Source: Lycorma delicatula (taxonomy: Eukaryota > Arthropoda > Insecta > Hemiptera > Fulgoridae). From it: a DNA stretch of 64,000 bases. The notes beneath the pieces were generated by a model. That model searched no databases. It saw nothing but the letters and a program-made list of their open reading frames with translations, and was not told the origin of the DNA. The stretch spans positions 128,634,324 to 128,698,323 of the forward strand of contig NC_134460.1 of NCBI RefSeq assembly GCF_047948215.1. Direction: 5' to 3'. Of this stretch, positions 24,600 to 35,905 are shown piece by piece; the first letter of the stretch is position 1, and each line of letters begins with the position of its first letter. The position numbers and the translations under genes are program-made.

Positions 24600-24760
24600 C
24601 GACATTCTTGGCTAAGTAGGTAGAGGCAGCATTTCGTCCGAAGGTTCTGGGTTTGAATCCCGGTCAGTCATGGCAATTTTTTATACGTTACCAATTTCCA
24701 TCGGGCTAATGACCATAGCTATTGATGACTGATCTTGCATAACAAATAAATAATTATTTT
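24600..24760 (+). mobile_element. tRNA-derived SINE
   Basis: A-box TGGCTAAGTAGG at 24609-24620 and B-box GGTTTGAATCC at 24650-24660, 30 bases apart, inside a tRNA-like head. A SINE body with CATGGCA-TTTT-ATACG-TACC follows. The tail GGGCTAATGACCATAGC (24703) is shared with the repeat near 48582, and the end is A-rich. Pol III transcription would start near 24600. Confidence 0.8.
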
Positions 24761-25300
24761 ATTTTATAAATAAAATTAAGTACGAGTGTTTTGATAATAT
24801 TTCAAATTTGAAATGAAGTTACAAGGTGAAAAATTATAATTTTTTAATTTTATAGTGTTACAATACACAAATATATTTCGTATTTTGAAGTTGGAAATGA
24901 AGAATCTTATTTTATGAAACAGTTTTCCGCTTAGCTTTAAAAAAAACTATTTCCGAATTTATTTCTAATTTTTATGATTTAAAAAAGAATTTTAAGTGTT
25001 ACATGTTATTGTTTTTATCGTCATACATTTTTAGATCAAATGAAACAGTATGTTTAGACATTTTTTTTACAAATCACAGAATTCATATTTAAAAATAATT
25101 AGTAGTTTTTCTTATTAAAAAAAAGATGAGTTATTGAACCTATCAAACTTAGTTTAGTTCTAATAAAAAAACAAAAATAAAAAAAACTAACGAATATTTA
25201 AACTATGGGATTTTATTACGTTTATAGTCGAACAAGCATTTTATAATAAATTATTATTATTACTAGTTTTTATTGGTCCATACATAACTGACAAGCAACT
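24761..25300. other. A+T-rich non-coding DNA
   Basis: No coding signal or repeat recognised. Confidence 0.5.
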
Positions 25301-25319
25301 GAAATTATATAAAATAAAT

Positions 25320-25850
25320 TGATGTCGGATAAAACGAGTATTGTTGCAATAGGAAAGAGAACGAAGGGGGGCTTCGGGTTGCCCGACTCGTTTCTCCTGA
25401 TCACTCTCTCTTTCTCACTCTCTTTGCCACTATTTTCAAAACGGGTAGTAAAGAGGGTGGATGGTAGAATGGAGACCAATGAGAAACTCAGACGTATAAA
25501 TGCGGATTGCTCTGTGGGAGTTGTCACCCCACTCCAAATCCAGCCTCTCTCCTACAACCATTATCTATGTTCTCTGCTTTGCTCCGAGGCCGCCATTTTG
25601 GAGAGGCAAGGATCCACCATAGTTTTGTATTTGTGTGTGTTTATGTGTATTTGTATCTGTGTTTGAGTATGAGGTATACTGCTTTTGCAGAAGAGACTTT
25701 ACTCGAACCCCCGTCCGTTCGTCTTTTCTCGACTTACTCTCCACCCTCTGAATGTGCTTTCAAGGAGTCCTACCGTCTTAAAAAACTTGTAACCTTTAGA
25801 CTTTCTCTTATCTTTTATTACAGCCATATTTTATTGCAAAAGTAATAAAA
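25320..25850 (+). promoter_or_regulatory. G+C-richer island with core-promoter-like motifs
   Basis: A patch of markedly higher G+C and CpG in an A+T-rich setting. CCAAT at 25476-25480 and TATAAA at 25495-25500 are followed by a pyrimidine-rich stretch. GCCGCCATTTTG at 25589-25600 is a good match to the YY1/Pleiohomeotic core GCCAT. Open frames of about 112-115 codons overlap here in two frames, but their composition (runs of LSFSLSL, CVYVYLYL) looks like low-complexity DNA, not protein. The best reading is a promoter with 5' leader, or an enhancer; direction is uncertain. Confidence 0.3.
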
Positions 25851-26999
25851 CTAAAATTTTAAGAGGAGGGAAATATATCTCATTTTAAAATTTTTCTTAA
25901 TAAAGATTATTTTTACTGTGGTCGGTTGCACATCGTGAATAAATTAAATTCTTTAAGGTCGTATCAAATTGAAAATATTGGATTCAAGAAACATATAAAA
26001 ATTACTATTAGTAATACAGCGAAGAAGAATTAGTGCTTTAATATATATATATATATATAAATATATCCTGTGGATCTTATAACTTAAACTAATGAAACAA
26101 GTTTAAGATGATTTCTTTTAAACATACAAAGAAATAAAGATAAATATAAAAAGAAAGTAAACATTAAGGATAAATATATTTTTAAGAACAAAAATATCCT
26201 TATAAATGACAAACCGAGGATAGACTATGTATAACACTGGTTAATATTCGTAAGGTCCTACGTTAAGGATTGGTCCTCCTTTTAGAAGAAAATACGGTAG
26301 CCTTGTCATATTTTTTATTGCTAAACACATGGGTTTGTATGATACACTTGTTTTTTATTTCTATGGATGGACTAGATAAATCAAAATAAAATATATAACT
26401 AAAATGAATGGAAAAAAATTTGTTATAATAAGATTTAAACTTAACGAAAAACGGGTTAAAATAAATTAAAAAATCTTTTTATATTGAAATAAATTATAAT
26501 GAAATTTAAAATTATCCCTTGAAGCCTTTTGTGAGGAATGTAGGAGTAACGCAATTTACCCACTTTTCTCAACCATCGGTAAACAAGTGGCTGATAATAC
26601 TAGGATCTCCACTTTGACACATTTTAATTTCTTTTATCAATAAGAAGAGTAAATTACTTGATTTGTCAAACAACAAAAAAAGATGTTAGAAATAAAGCAC
26701 ATATACTAATTTTAAAAAACTGAAGAAGATATTAAAATAATATTATTTTAAGCGTAAGTTTTCTTTGGTTCTTTTATCTCAAACGATAAACCCTTTGCTA
26801 AAACAAATTTGAAGAAAATCTGACTTATAATTAATGAAATGCCGAAAGGAGATTTTAATTTAATTTAATTTTTTGTTACTTTGTTTTGTGACATAGTTAA
26901 GGCCAAAAACGTTTTCCAATTTTTATTAATCTGCAGTAATTTATCATGCTACAACTCAGAACGACATATGTAGTAATGATGTCTCTTAAAACTGTTGGT
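25851..26999. other. A+T-rich non-coding DNA
   Basis: A (TA)n run lies at 26040-26058. No coding signal. Confidence 0.5.
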
Positions 27000-27120
27000 T
27001 TTAAACTATAATTCTAAGGTAGGAGGTGATGGTGAGGTGGAGGACGCTTCCTCCACTAAGCCATCGCTATTAACAGAGTGAATGCGTGGCCCTCCCTCTG
27101 CTTATAATTGACCCACTTCT
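27000..27120. promoter_or_regulatory. Short G+C-rich patch with a perfect hairpin
   Basis: GTGGAGGA (27037-27044) and TCCTCCAC (27049-27056) form an 8-bp stem with loop CGCT. TTATAA at about 27103 lies some 50 bases on. It could be a small regulatory element; no gene is attached to it. Confidence 0.2.
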
Positions 27121-27424
27121 ATCGTCATCCACCAATCCACCAGTGTGTTTCTAAACGGCTACGCGTTAGTTACTTATCTTTCTTTCTTTATTCTGTCTTA
27201 AGCGTAATTTTTTTTTTAGACCGTTCTTCTACTATTATATCGTATCCTGCTTTCCTTTGTACACGTTTTACACGTTTTGTCATCTTATTTTCAGAAAAAT
27301 ACAAAAATAAAAATACAAACAAAAATGGGGTGTACTAGTAGTCTTGACAATGATTAGTAACGTAAGATGTACCTAAGACCAAAGTTTGCGACATAACTGA
27401 GCAATGAGATTAATTATTACAATA

Positions 27425-27575
27425 AGACTAGTCAATCTGCGTGGTAATGTCTTGGCCTTTCATCCAGAGATCCCGGGTTGGAATGCATGGCATTTTTCAT
27501 ACGCTACTAAATTTCCATTTTGTATTCCTATGCACAAGCTGCGAGCTTATATGGTGAATTAATCATCTAAAAAAA
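27425..27575 (+). mobile_element. tRNA-derived SINE, decayed
   Basis: The head GTGGTAATGTCTTGGCCTTT, then CATCCAGAGATCCCGGGTT and GCATGGCATTTTTCATACGC, matches (in reverse) the SINEs at 59128-59290 and 35748-35905. The B-box has decayed to GGTTGGAATGC. The tail (GCACAAGCTGCGAGCTTATA) resembles that of 28625-28858. Confidence 0.75.
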
Positions 27576-28624
27576 AATTATCATCGGCTAATCGTTGATA
27601 ATTACGCTAGGTAGTTTTTTTGTACTTTATTTTAATTTTCACTTTATTAATTCAATTTCGCTGAAGAATTTGATTCGGTAAATCCAGTACAATACAATTG
27701 AGGACAATTGTTTGTAAACTACGGTTATGAAATAGTTATCAATCATTTTTCAATAAAATAAATTTATTAAAAATTTATTTCCTTTTTATTTGGTTGGAAA
27801 CTGTGTAAAATAGTTGTAATTAATATCTTATAGGATTTTCCTTTTTGGTAAGACATTTTCTATCACGAACTTTTTTCAAATCAGCCGTTTTTGAGCTATT
27901 TATGGATATAGATTTAATTAAGCGCACGCATGTACATATATTTTTTTCTTGGAGTTAGTGAGGAAAAAAAACAGCTTAAAAAGCAAACGTCAAAAACTCT
28001 CAAAACTGCAGTACTTTTCTCCTTAGTTGAGAGGGAAGGCAAGGTAACTTTATGTAAATAGATAAAAACGTCGTTATTAATTATAAAATGAATTGAAGTA
28101 TATCTATATACGTATAAATGTGTGGATTGTGCTTGTTCGCGCGCGCGAATGAGCGAGTGAAATGAGAGAGAGAGATAGATAGATAGATAGTAGATAGATA
28201 GAGAGAGAGAGAGAGACCAGTGAGAATGCATGCGTGTAGATGAAAATGAGTTCAGTTTAAAAAAAAACTATACATTTTTTGTGTTGCGTTGTTACCGTAT
28301 ACCTAAAAACTACCTAAAACTAGTCAAAACTCACTTCCGAGGACGATGAAGCCATTCTAAAAAATTACAAATATCCCACGGCAAGAATATTCATCCTCGG
28401 AAGTCCTCTTTATTCATTTCCAACGGTAAATTACTTCACTTCACATTTTTTCTTTAAGGAAAATAGAGAACCAAGTGGTTTCAACGTTGAATTTTTATCG
28501 AACCGAATATACTACGCATGTCTGAAATCCAGCAAAATTCTGTGAATATTCATTCGTAAAATTTATACATTCACCATTGAAACTAGTTATACATTACTCT
28601 GTGAAAGCAGATTTAGCTGGTGAT
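27576..28624. other. Non-coding; GA/GATA repeat at 28163-28216 and a small imperfect hairpin at 28333-28404
   Basis: The purine repeat mixes GA and GATA units. ACTTCCGAGG at 28333 and CCTCGGAAGT ending at 28404 are complementary and face each other across about 50 bases, with GATGAA/TTCATC also pairing inside. No coding signal. Confidence 0.55.
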
Positions 28625-28858
28625 TTAGATGTTTTATATGTGTCATTACAATCAGAATGATATATGGGTTAGCATGCAAAACAGCAAATATATATTAGTG
28701 ATCTTTTGAACCGTTTCAGTTTTTCATTCGAAAGGTTCCGTTCTGAGTTCAAACTGCAATTAGTGTTATATTATTTATGCGCTAGAAAAACTTCATTTCA
28801 TATTTCCACGTACAAACTTGTAGGTTTATAGGATGACTTAATCACATGAAAAAAAATT
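28625..28858 (+). mobile_element. Decayed SINE copy
   Basis: The B-box trace GAGTTCAAACTGC (about 28746) and a tail (ACAAACTTGTAGGTTTATAG, 28812) align with the tail of 27425-27575. It ends in ATCACATGAAAAAAAA. The head is too changed to place an A-box with confidence. Confidence 0.5.
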
Positions 28859-30609
28859 ATATTTATTATAACTAAAGTAAAAAAATATCATCTAATTATT
28901 ATTTACAATTGAATTTAATTATAAATGTTATAATTTCACAGCGATTATTATTTATTTTTTGTTATACTTTCCTAAGTATTATTTTTTTAAATTGTGCAGC
29001 AAATGCTATTTAAAATAATGTTCGTGGATATGTATATATATATATATAGAGAGTATGTGACTGTGTGTGTGAATGTATAAATATTTATGTATAAAATATA
29101 TGCGAATATAATAATTTAAACCACATCGATGAATATTTTGACCTTGTGCATCACATTATTTAGCTTTTGGTGGGGAAAATCATTCCATTACATGTTTCAT
29201 AGATATAGCTTGAAATGAAATGTTAATAATAGAGCTGATGGAGGGAGAATTGAAAGGGTTTTCTCCCTGCTGCCCTTCACCATCACCGTATCAATGTATG
29301 TAGGTGGGAGGGGGTGGTTTAGAGAGAGATGAAATGATAGGAGAAGAGGATATGAAAGCGTGGTAGAGCGTTGTGATCCATTTGACACAAATAAAAGTAC
29401 TATACGTAATATGTATGTTCTATCTCCGCCCATTTCGATGTAATCAATAGCTATAGTCATAATAACGCATTTACTAGTCTGTATGCAATTTTTGTCGGTG
29501 TACAATACATGTGTGTTCGGGTTTGATGATATTTTATCCTTTGTACAGATGAATAGTTAGTTACGTAAAGCTTTCAACAAATATGGAATTTAATTGCTAT
29601 GAACAATAAAATATAAGGGTACATACATAACATTAGTACTACCAAAAAAAAAAAATATATAAAAATTCAGTTAATTCAAATTTATCAAAATTTGACGAAA
29701 TATTTAAATTGTAAATTTTAATTAATGAGAAAAATCCAAATGTGAGGTTAGAAAAAGTAATTAAAAAATTATTTTACCTTTTAGTGTAAAATTTTTGCTT
29801 CACAGCCTCATTTTAAAATCATATTTTATTTTAAAATACGTAAATAAAACGTACGAAAGAAATAATTGTACTTACAAAAAAATATCACATCTGAGTTTAC
29901 TTCAGGTGTAATTCAGTATAATGTTTGCATTCACATATCAGACCGTCAGAAATAAATGGTTAAAAATAAAGAACCATAAATAATATAATTAATTAATTAC
30001 CGATACGAAAATTTTAATTAAAAATTTATAAATAATTATCTTCTTGGATTTGATCAGTTAGTTCCCAAAATTTTATGAATGCCAATTTTTCAAAGAATTA
30101 TTTTACCAACGATCTTTACCCCGGTCATAAAGCTGTATGAAATGAGAAAAAATCATTAATTGAGCATCCGTTTTTAAAGAAAGTTACTTAAGAATTAAGA
30201 TTCATGATACCTATAGTTTAATTACGTATCTGAACTTTTTGTAAAAAATTAGAGCTAGACAGTTAATTTATAAGGTGAAAAATAAATATTATACTGATGC
30301 ATATACGTTTGAATAATGAAGACTGTATTCTCGTAAAGATGATTTTATTTTAGAGTTACCTCTAAATAAATAATAAGTTATTTGTTGATTTAATTATTGA
30401 ATAAAATCATCAACACATTTAAATTAGAAGGTATTTTAATTTTATCGCTAAATGTAAATGTAATTATCTACGCCGATGATTTTTATGGTTCAATGCAGAG
30501 ATAAATTAGCCTATGTACATACTGAAAACTGAACTGCATGAAACAAACTCTAAGTTTGATTTATCGAAGATAATTTTGTTTCTGGAAAATTATTCCTTGT
30601 TGTTAGTGG
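28859..30609. other. A+T-rich non-coding DNA with a G-rich patch at 29217-29420
   Basis: A (TA)n run lies at about 29032-29048. The patch contains GGTGGGAGGGGGTGG (29301-29315) and GAGAGAGA. Its 102-codon minus-strand ORF is probably low-complexity chance. Confidence 0.45.
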
Positions 30610-30690
30610 TCATGTATAATAGTTAGAGTTTTGGCCTCTAGATTGGTCGTTCCTGGGTTCGATTCCCATCAATTTTCTGGTATTATTTTT
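30610..30690 (+). mobile_element. tRNA-like SINE head fragment
   Basis: B-box GGTTCGATTCC at 30656-30666 inside CTGGGTTCGATTCCCATC, preceded by TTTTGGCCTCTAGATTGGTC, a tRNA anticodon-arm-like stretch. The A-box region (ATAATAGTTAGAG) is weak. There is no acceptor-stem closure, so a functional tRNA is unlikely. Confidence 0.5.
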
Positions 30691-30923
30691 AATACCATTT
30701 CTATAAAATATATGTAAAACAGGCTAAAAAAAGTAAATATAAAAAATAAATAAATGTAAATAACCTAAAAAAGAATATTTTTTAAAGTTTCCCGGTGAAG
30801 ATGACTGAGAAAATGATGAATGAATGAACAATGAGGTTTTTAAATATATAAATTTTGTGGGTACAAAAATAAAAGTCTGTCAGATTTATGTCATTTCTAC
30901 TGATCTGATTATATATGTATATT

Positions 30924-31990
30924 TATTTTTTTGCCAGCAACATTATTTCTATTTACAATCAGTCCCAATTAACCGGAACCATAAGTAAATTTCATTACAA
31001 TAAACAAATGACATGCAAAAAAAGAGAGGTTACCATGGAAATTTCTTAAGAATTTATTAGTGCATACACATGTACGCATATGTATAAATATCTCGTATAG
31101 TAATGTCAAGTAATTATAATACAGATAAACAATTAAATACACTGATGAGTCTAAAGTACATCGATCAAGCCCATAATATAAAAAGAAAACAAAAAAACAC
31201 CAAGAAGTATATCTCATAGTTATAAAAAATTCTCAAAAATCGAACCAAACGAAGAAATATTAGAAAGAGAAAAAAATTAAAAATAAATATAGGTAAAAGG
31301 AAAAAATAAAAATAAAAAAATTATGAAAACAAAACGAGAAAATTTTTCGAAACATAATGTAATGGATTCACCTATATCTTGAACTTAAAAATCCGATACG
31401 TGCAGACGGTTTAGGCGCCAAACGTTCTTAAAGAGGTTAACTGCGAGCCAATTCACATATTTGTTAATCTAATTTGTATTTTGTACTGAATCGTTTATCT
31501 TCTCTCGAACGCTCGGCACTTCCAAATAACCATATGTTTTAATGTTTCTTATAAACCACGGCACCTCTGTTATAGTTCTCAGTAAAATAATATGAAATCT
31601 CTTAAAGTTGTCAATGTTACTCTCTCTTGTAGTATCCCACACCTGAATGCCGTAAGTCGTGATAGGTTTCAGGAATGTTATATACAATAATTGTTTCTTC
31701 GATAATGATAATTGCGACTCCCTGCCTAGCAAACAGTACACCTCCTTGAATTGAAAGCTGTTACTGTGTTTCCCTGTCGTGAGTCCTATACATCAGACGG
31801 CGATCTAGATGCAGACCCAAATATCGCATGTTGTTAGAATGCGGGATGAAAACGGCATTCAGTTGAACTCGAGGGTAGATACTCCCTCCCGATCTGTTTT
31901 AATGAAACTAGAGGTTTGATTTGGTTTAGACTCGGATTAAAAATTACGCTGTTTAGCATTTAAAACATATCCCGGGAGAAATTCACCTCC
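30924..31990 (-). mobile_element. Jockey-like retrotransposon, 3' half (copy 1)
   Basis: Minus-strand insertion; the T-run at 30925-30932 is its poly-A tail. Next to it is about 450 bases of 3' UTR. From 31990 down the minus strand codes RT C-terminal pieces: NNMRYLGLHLDRR (31800-31840), then an open stretch at 31469-31741. That stretch contains LLGRESQLSLSKKQLLY, FLKPITTYGIQVWDTTRESN and a PSVREKI end, typical of the Jockey group's post-RT region. Everything upstream (RT palm, endonuclease, ORF1) is missing, consistent with 5' truncation on insertion. The second copy at 61882-62870 aligns over its whole length. Confidence 0.85.
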
Positions 31991-32065
31991 ATTGTGAGGG
32001 AAAAACATTTCATTTTTCTGCCTTTTTCTCAAGTGAATATTACCTTACCGAAATAATGGGCACAA

Positions 32066-32069
<4 letters not shown>

Positions 32070-32147
<78 letters not shown>
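32070..32147. repeat. (CA)n(TA)n microsatellite
   Basis: About 36 bases of AC repeats pass directly into about 42 bases of TA. Confidence 0.97.
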
Positions 32148-32155
<8 letters not shown>

Positions 32156-32560
32156 TCGCAAAATATTTATCTACAACATTTTTTGATACGATTAATATTT
32201 TTCCCGTTATTGGTATTCGTATTTTGGTTATAATATCGGCTTAGAAGGTTGATTGTCATCATAATTATGACAACACATCCGTTAAAATAATAATAATAAA
32301 AAAAATAAGTAAAATAAGACGATAAAACTGTATAATTTGTGACGGTGGTATTTTCTAAAGCAAAAATGTGTATAGGACTTGAAAAATGCTTTTTATTTAT
32401 TTATTACTTTTTCATGTGAAAATAATACACTGTAGAGGGGATGATTATAACATTTTTACAAAAATTGGTACGGGTCATTCAGCCTCATCATTTCAATAAA
32501 AAGGTTTGAGAGCAATATTCAGTTTTAAATGTTTTTCCTATTTTAATTTTTGTAAATATA
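32148..32560. other. A+T-rich non-coding DNA
   Basis: Nothing recognised between the microsatellite and the inverted-repeat element. Confidence 0.5.
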
Positions 32561-34231
32561 CAGAATGTATTACGACCTACTTCCGGTACTTTTAATAACC
32601 TTTCCTAGTCGTGAAAAGAATGGAAAAAGTTCATATAAACAAATGCCCTAAAATGCTTCGTTTGCGAGTTACGACTAGAGAAAGATTTCCCTCGGATTTC
32701 AGCTACCTCGGAAAAATGAGGTTGTACTGCAATTTTTAGAACGTTAATTAAAGGGCAGAATTAGTGATTTCTTATGGTTTTTGAGCTGAAAAATCGAATA
32801 AAATAGAACTGCCGTATCTGCCATAGTTTATGAGAAATCTGGGTGAAAACCAATAAATTAGGATAGAAAAACCCTATTTTTTTATGTTTGACGTACAATA
32901 ACTTTGTTAAATGAGTAATAAACATGTAAAACTTTTAATCAAAACTACTGGAGAATTTAATTCTGAACAGAATGGTGAAAGATAAGTTGAATGAAACAAA
33001 GGAAAGTTAGAGAATTTCGAATTTTATTTAGAAACAGTACATTACTACATTTGTCATAAAAGTACTTATTTAATGTAAATATAAAAACAAGTTCTTTTTT
33101 GGTGATGTGGAAAATTTGTAAAAATAAAATTTACTATAAAAAATTTCTGAAAAAACTAAAAAATTGGAAATTACAAAAAAAAAAAAACATTAGATACGAA
33201 GTTTTTTATTAAGACAAATACAAAAAAATATTTGAAAAATTATTATTTCAAAGTTGGCAATAAAATAACAACAGCTGATCAACAATGCGTAACACTGTAG
33301 TAGTGTTTAAATCATTCTGTAAGGTAAATTAAATACATCGGGAACTGTGAACTGTGCTGTCGTTAGCGAAGGTTTTATGTGAATTTTAGTTTGAACGTGA
33401 ACGGTTTGTCATTGAAGTAATGCTGTACTTATTTGCAGCAGAATAATAAGCTGATATTATATTTTGGTTATGTGTAATGGTAATGCTACAAATGCTGCAA
33501 TAGAATATGAAAAATATGTTTTCCGAATTGCGGGATTCCAGGTCAAAAAACAGTTAGCGCAACTTCTCGCAATCTTCGAGAAATAGGTTCACTACCTGCT
33601 ATTTGGACAGTTACGTTCGATCTGTCCAACACCGGTATTATAAACTTTAACAAAATAAATTTTATTCTTATAAACAGACAATTCAATATCTATACTCTGG
33701 AGACGGTCTGCTTTGCTTGGAATTCTGCAACTGATGGAGTACAAATCGACAACTCTACATGTTTGTTTTGTTTACCAAGAAGCAAATTTCACTCGAGATG
33801 GCGTCAAAAACTTAAAAACTTACGCAATGAGCATACATGGGCAGAAGTAAATCCTCATGAAACGGTGGAAAGCAATTTTCAACACCGATTTAGCGTCAAT
33901 ATATGGTGCGGTCTTCTTCACAATCAGCTGTTTGGACCGTTTATATTACCTGGCCGCTTAAATTGTGAGGTCTACTTGCTTGCACATTCTTAAAGAAGAA
34001 TTGCCGCAGTTGCTTGAAGATCTTTCTCTACCTGAAAAGTATACTTCCAGCACGATGGCGTCCCCTCCCCACTAATTTCACCTGGGTAGCTGAAATCCGA
34101 GCGAAATCTTTTTTCACTAGCCGTAACTTGCAAACGAAGCATTTTAGGACATTTGTTAATATGATTTTTTCCCCATTATTTTCACGAGAACAGGTTATGA
34201 AACTCCCGGGAGAACTTCGTGATACACTCTG
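32561..34231 (+). mobile_element. Tc1/mariner-superfamily element with ~155-bp terminal inverted repeats
   Basis: A complete-looking 1.67-kb DNA transposon. The left arm (32561-32715) and the reverse complement of the right arm (34080-34231) align throughout: TAACCT, CGTGAAAA-AATGG, ACAAATG-CCTAAAATGC, TTCGTTTGC-AGTTACG and CTCGGATTTCAGCTACC. Both ends are bordered by TATA, compatible with TA target duplication. Inside, from about 33395, are remnants of a DUF4817-type helix-turn-helix plus DDE transposase. The stretch 32716-33390 is non-coding and recurs in part at 47140-47550. Sizes and ends fit a family that moved as a unit; this copy is dead. Confidence 0.85.
33395..34080 (+). pseudogene. 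Transposase remnant, DUF4817 + DDE superfamily endonuclease type
   Basis: The N-terminal part is read in two frames (NATNAAIEYEKYVF, about 33486-33525; FRIAGFQVKKQLAQ, about 33520-33561). It fits the DUF4817 helix-turn-helix pattern (YGEA-N-AAA-Y---FP). The catalytic part follows: DGVKNLKNLRNEHTWAEVNP, then HETVESNFQHRFSVNIWCG, LFGPFILPGRLNCEVYL and EELPQLLEDL. The second catalytic Asp is visible in YFQHDGVP (about 34038-34060). The first Asp region is degraded and the third is missing, because the right terminal repeat begins at once. So the gene is both frameshifted and C-terminally deleted. Confidence 0.82.
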
Positions 34232-34360
34232 TATAAAGTATTCTACCCAATTTCTGTTGTTTGTTCCCACGTTTCTTTGGTTCTCGTGGATTATTACTGA
34301 GCAGCTTTATTAAACAATTTAAATTAAAAAACCCACTTAGCAACAATTTTTTGTGTTCAA

Positions 34361-34391
34361 GCGCTTTCGAAATAGAATTCCATCATCAGGA
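34361..34391 (-). ncRNA. Hammerhead-ribozyme-like motif
   Basis: The minus strand reads CTCCTGATGATGGAATTCTATTTCGAAAGCGC in two parts: the conserved CTGATGA core (34383-34389), a short stem GGAAT/ATTTC with loop TCT, then GAAA. This order (CUGAUGA, stem II, GAAA) is that of hammerhead ribozymes. Such ribozymes are known in Penelope-like retroelements and retrozymes. There is one unpaired base between core and stem. Stems I and III are not clear, so activity is unproven. Confidence 0.35.
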
Positions 34392-35747
34392 GCTTAAAAA
34401 ATGTATATTATATTCTTAATAAAACTAAAACTTCGTTGTCGTATGCAAAGTTGTTTATGTAAAGTATATAAAATATAACAATGGACGTCATGTGTTTAAA
34501 ATTGTGTCGACTTAACGTGCTGTCATTATGTATGTCTCCACTGTTATGATAAAGTGGAATGGAAACGGTATGGTCAACTCACTCTATAGTTATTATTTAG
34601 TTCTTGCTTATACAATATATAATTATTAAATCTTGTTTGTTCGTTTATTAATTTATCATCGTTAAAATATATGGTACTTTTCTAAATTATTGGTAATGTG
34701 TATATTATTTGAAAAATCGAGTATGTAAATCTTTATTAAATTATCCAACAAGTGAATTTTATATCGTTTTAATTTAGGGTGAAATCTATAGTAAAAAATT
34801 GTAATGGTTTCAGTAAATAATGTAATATTTAAGTCATGATAAGAGAGTAGTAGATAAGTCTTGTGAGAAAATAGTATCAGTTCAATCAGTTTGATCAAAT
34901 TGTAACGCACATATGTTTTACTAAGTTTAATTGTGGAATCGGAATAATTGTTTTTAAAAAAAGAGGCGAAGTATCACGTTGAATAGAGAAGGTAGGTTTA
35001 CAGATTATGTAGGTTTATTTTAATCTTCCTATTTTTTAGCTAAAAACAAATTTGTGTTGTATTGTGCAATAGATAAGAACAGCGTAATTTGCAAAAGCAT
35101 TTCCAGAGTCAGAGAGGTCAGAGTCAGAGTCAGAGAGGTGTCAGTGTATATATTGTGATTTTGACTTAACAATTGTGTAAGTATTAAATAAGAGTAGCGA
35201 TTATATAGAATCCTGTAGAATATCGGTTGTATTAGCAAAAATTAAGTAGGACGTATATTTTTAATTAACTAAAAATGACATTAAAGTGAGAAAGGATTTC
35301 AAAACAAGAAAAGAAGTCAATAGAGGCATTGTTTTAAATTTAGTCAAGATTTATACGTACTAAGCGCAATCAAAGGCTTAACTATCACCTAGAAAGGTTT
35401 CTGTAGTGCAAAGTTGGCGTTCAAAAGCGGGTACAATACAATCGATTACTCTGTATAATTGTTAAACAGCTGTGTGGTAGGATTTGAAAACGAATTGATA
35501 CTTTGAAAGACGACTGCGTAAGAGTCAAAAAATTGCACATCATAGTACAAGATGAGAAATAGGTTTATATTAATTAGTTGTATATAGTAGTTTAATAAGT
35601 TTTAAAAACATAGTTAAAACTGAAAGCTTTCATTGCATCGACTAGTAAGTAGTCCTAGGAAGGGTTATAAATTTAAGTTAAATATACGATGCTCTCTCGA
35701 GGAAGTTGCATCAGAAATTCATCGGTTATTGTCATAACCAGAAGGAT
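34392..35747. other. Non-coding DNA; GAGTCA-type short repeat at 35103-35145
   Basis: No coding signal. The short repeat is built of CAGAG and GTCAGAG phrases. Confidence 0.5.
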
Positions 35748-35905
35748 TTTTTTTTATTTAACCTCCAGGTCTACCGTTAGGTATTGCTTCAGAGGATGAA
35801 ATGAATGATCTGTGTGTGTGTGAAAATTCCATGCACATCGGGATTCGAACACGGAACCTCCGGATGAAAGGCCGAGACGCTACCACTCACGCCACGGAGA
35901 CCGGC
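35748..35905 (-). mobile_element. tRNA-derived SINE, nearly complete
   Basis: On the minus strand: head CCGGTCTCCGTGGCGTGAG, A-box TGGCGTGAGTGG (35882-35893), B-box region GTGTTCGAATCCC (35840-35852). Body CATGGAATTTTCACAC and tail ACCTAACGGTAGACCTGGAG follow, then A-rich DNA (the T-run at 35747-35757). It is the same family as 59128-59290 and 27425-27575. Confidence 0.85.

Noticed and set aside
24600..24680. Functional tRNA gene (good A- and B-boxes)
   Set aside because: The head does not close into a convincing acceptor stem and is followed by a SINE body and tail shared with other repeats.
25319..25845. Overlapping 115- and 112-codon + strand ORFs
   Set aside because: Two frames open at once in a G+C-rich patch, with repeat-like runs; better explained by composition than by coding.
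28130..28231. Possible basic protein or signal peptide on the minus strand
   Set aside because: Comes from the GA/GATA repeat; no coding character outside it.
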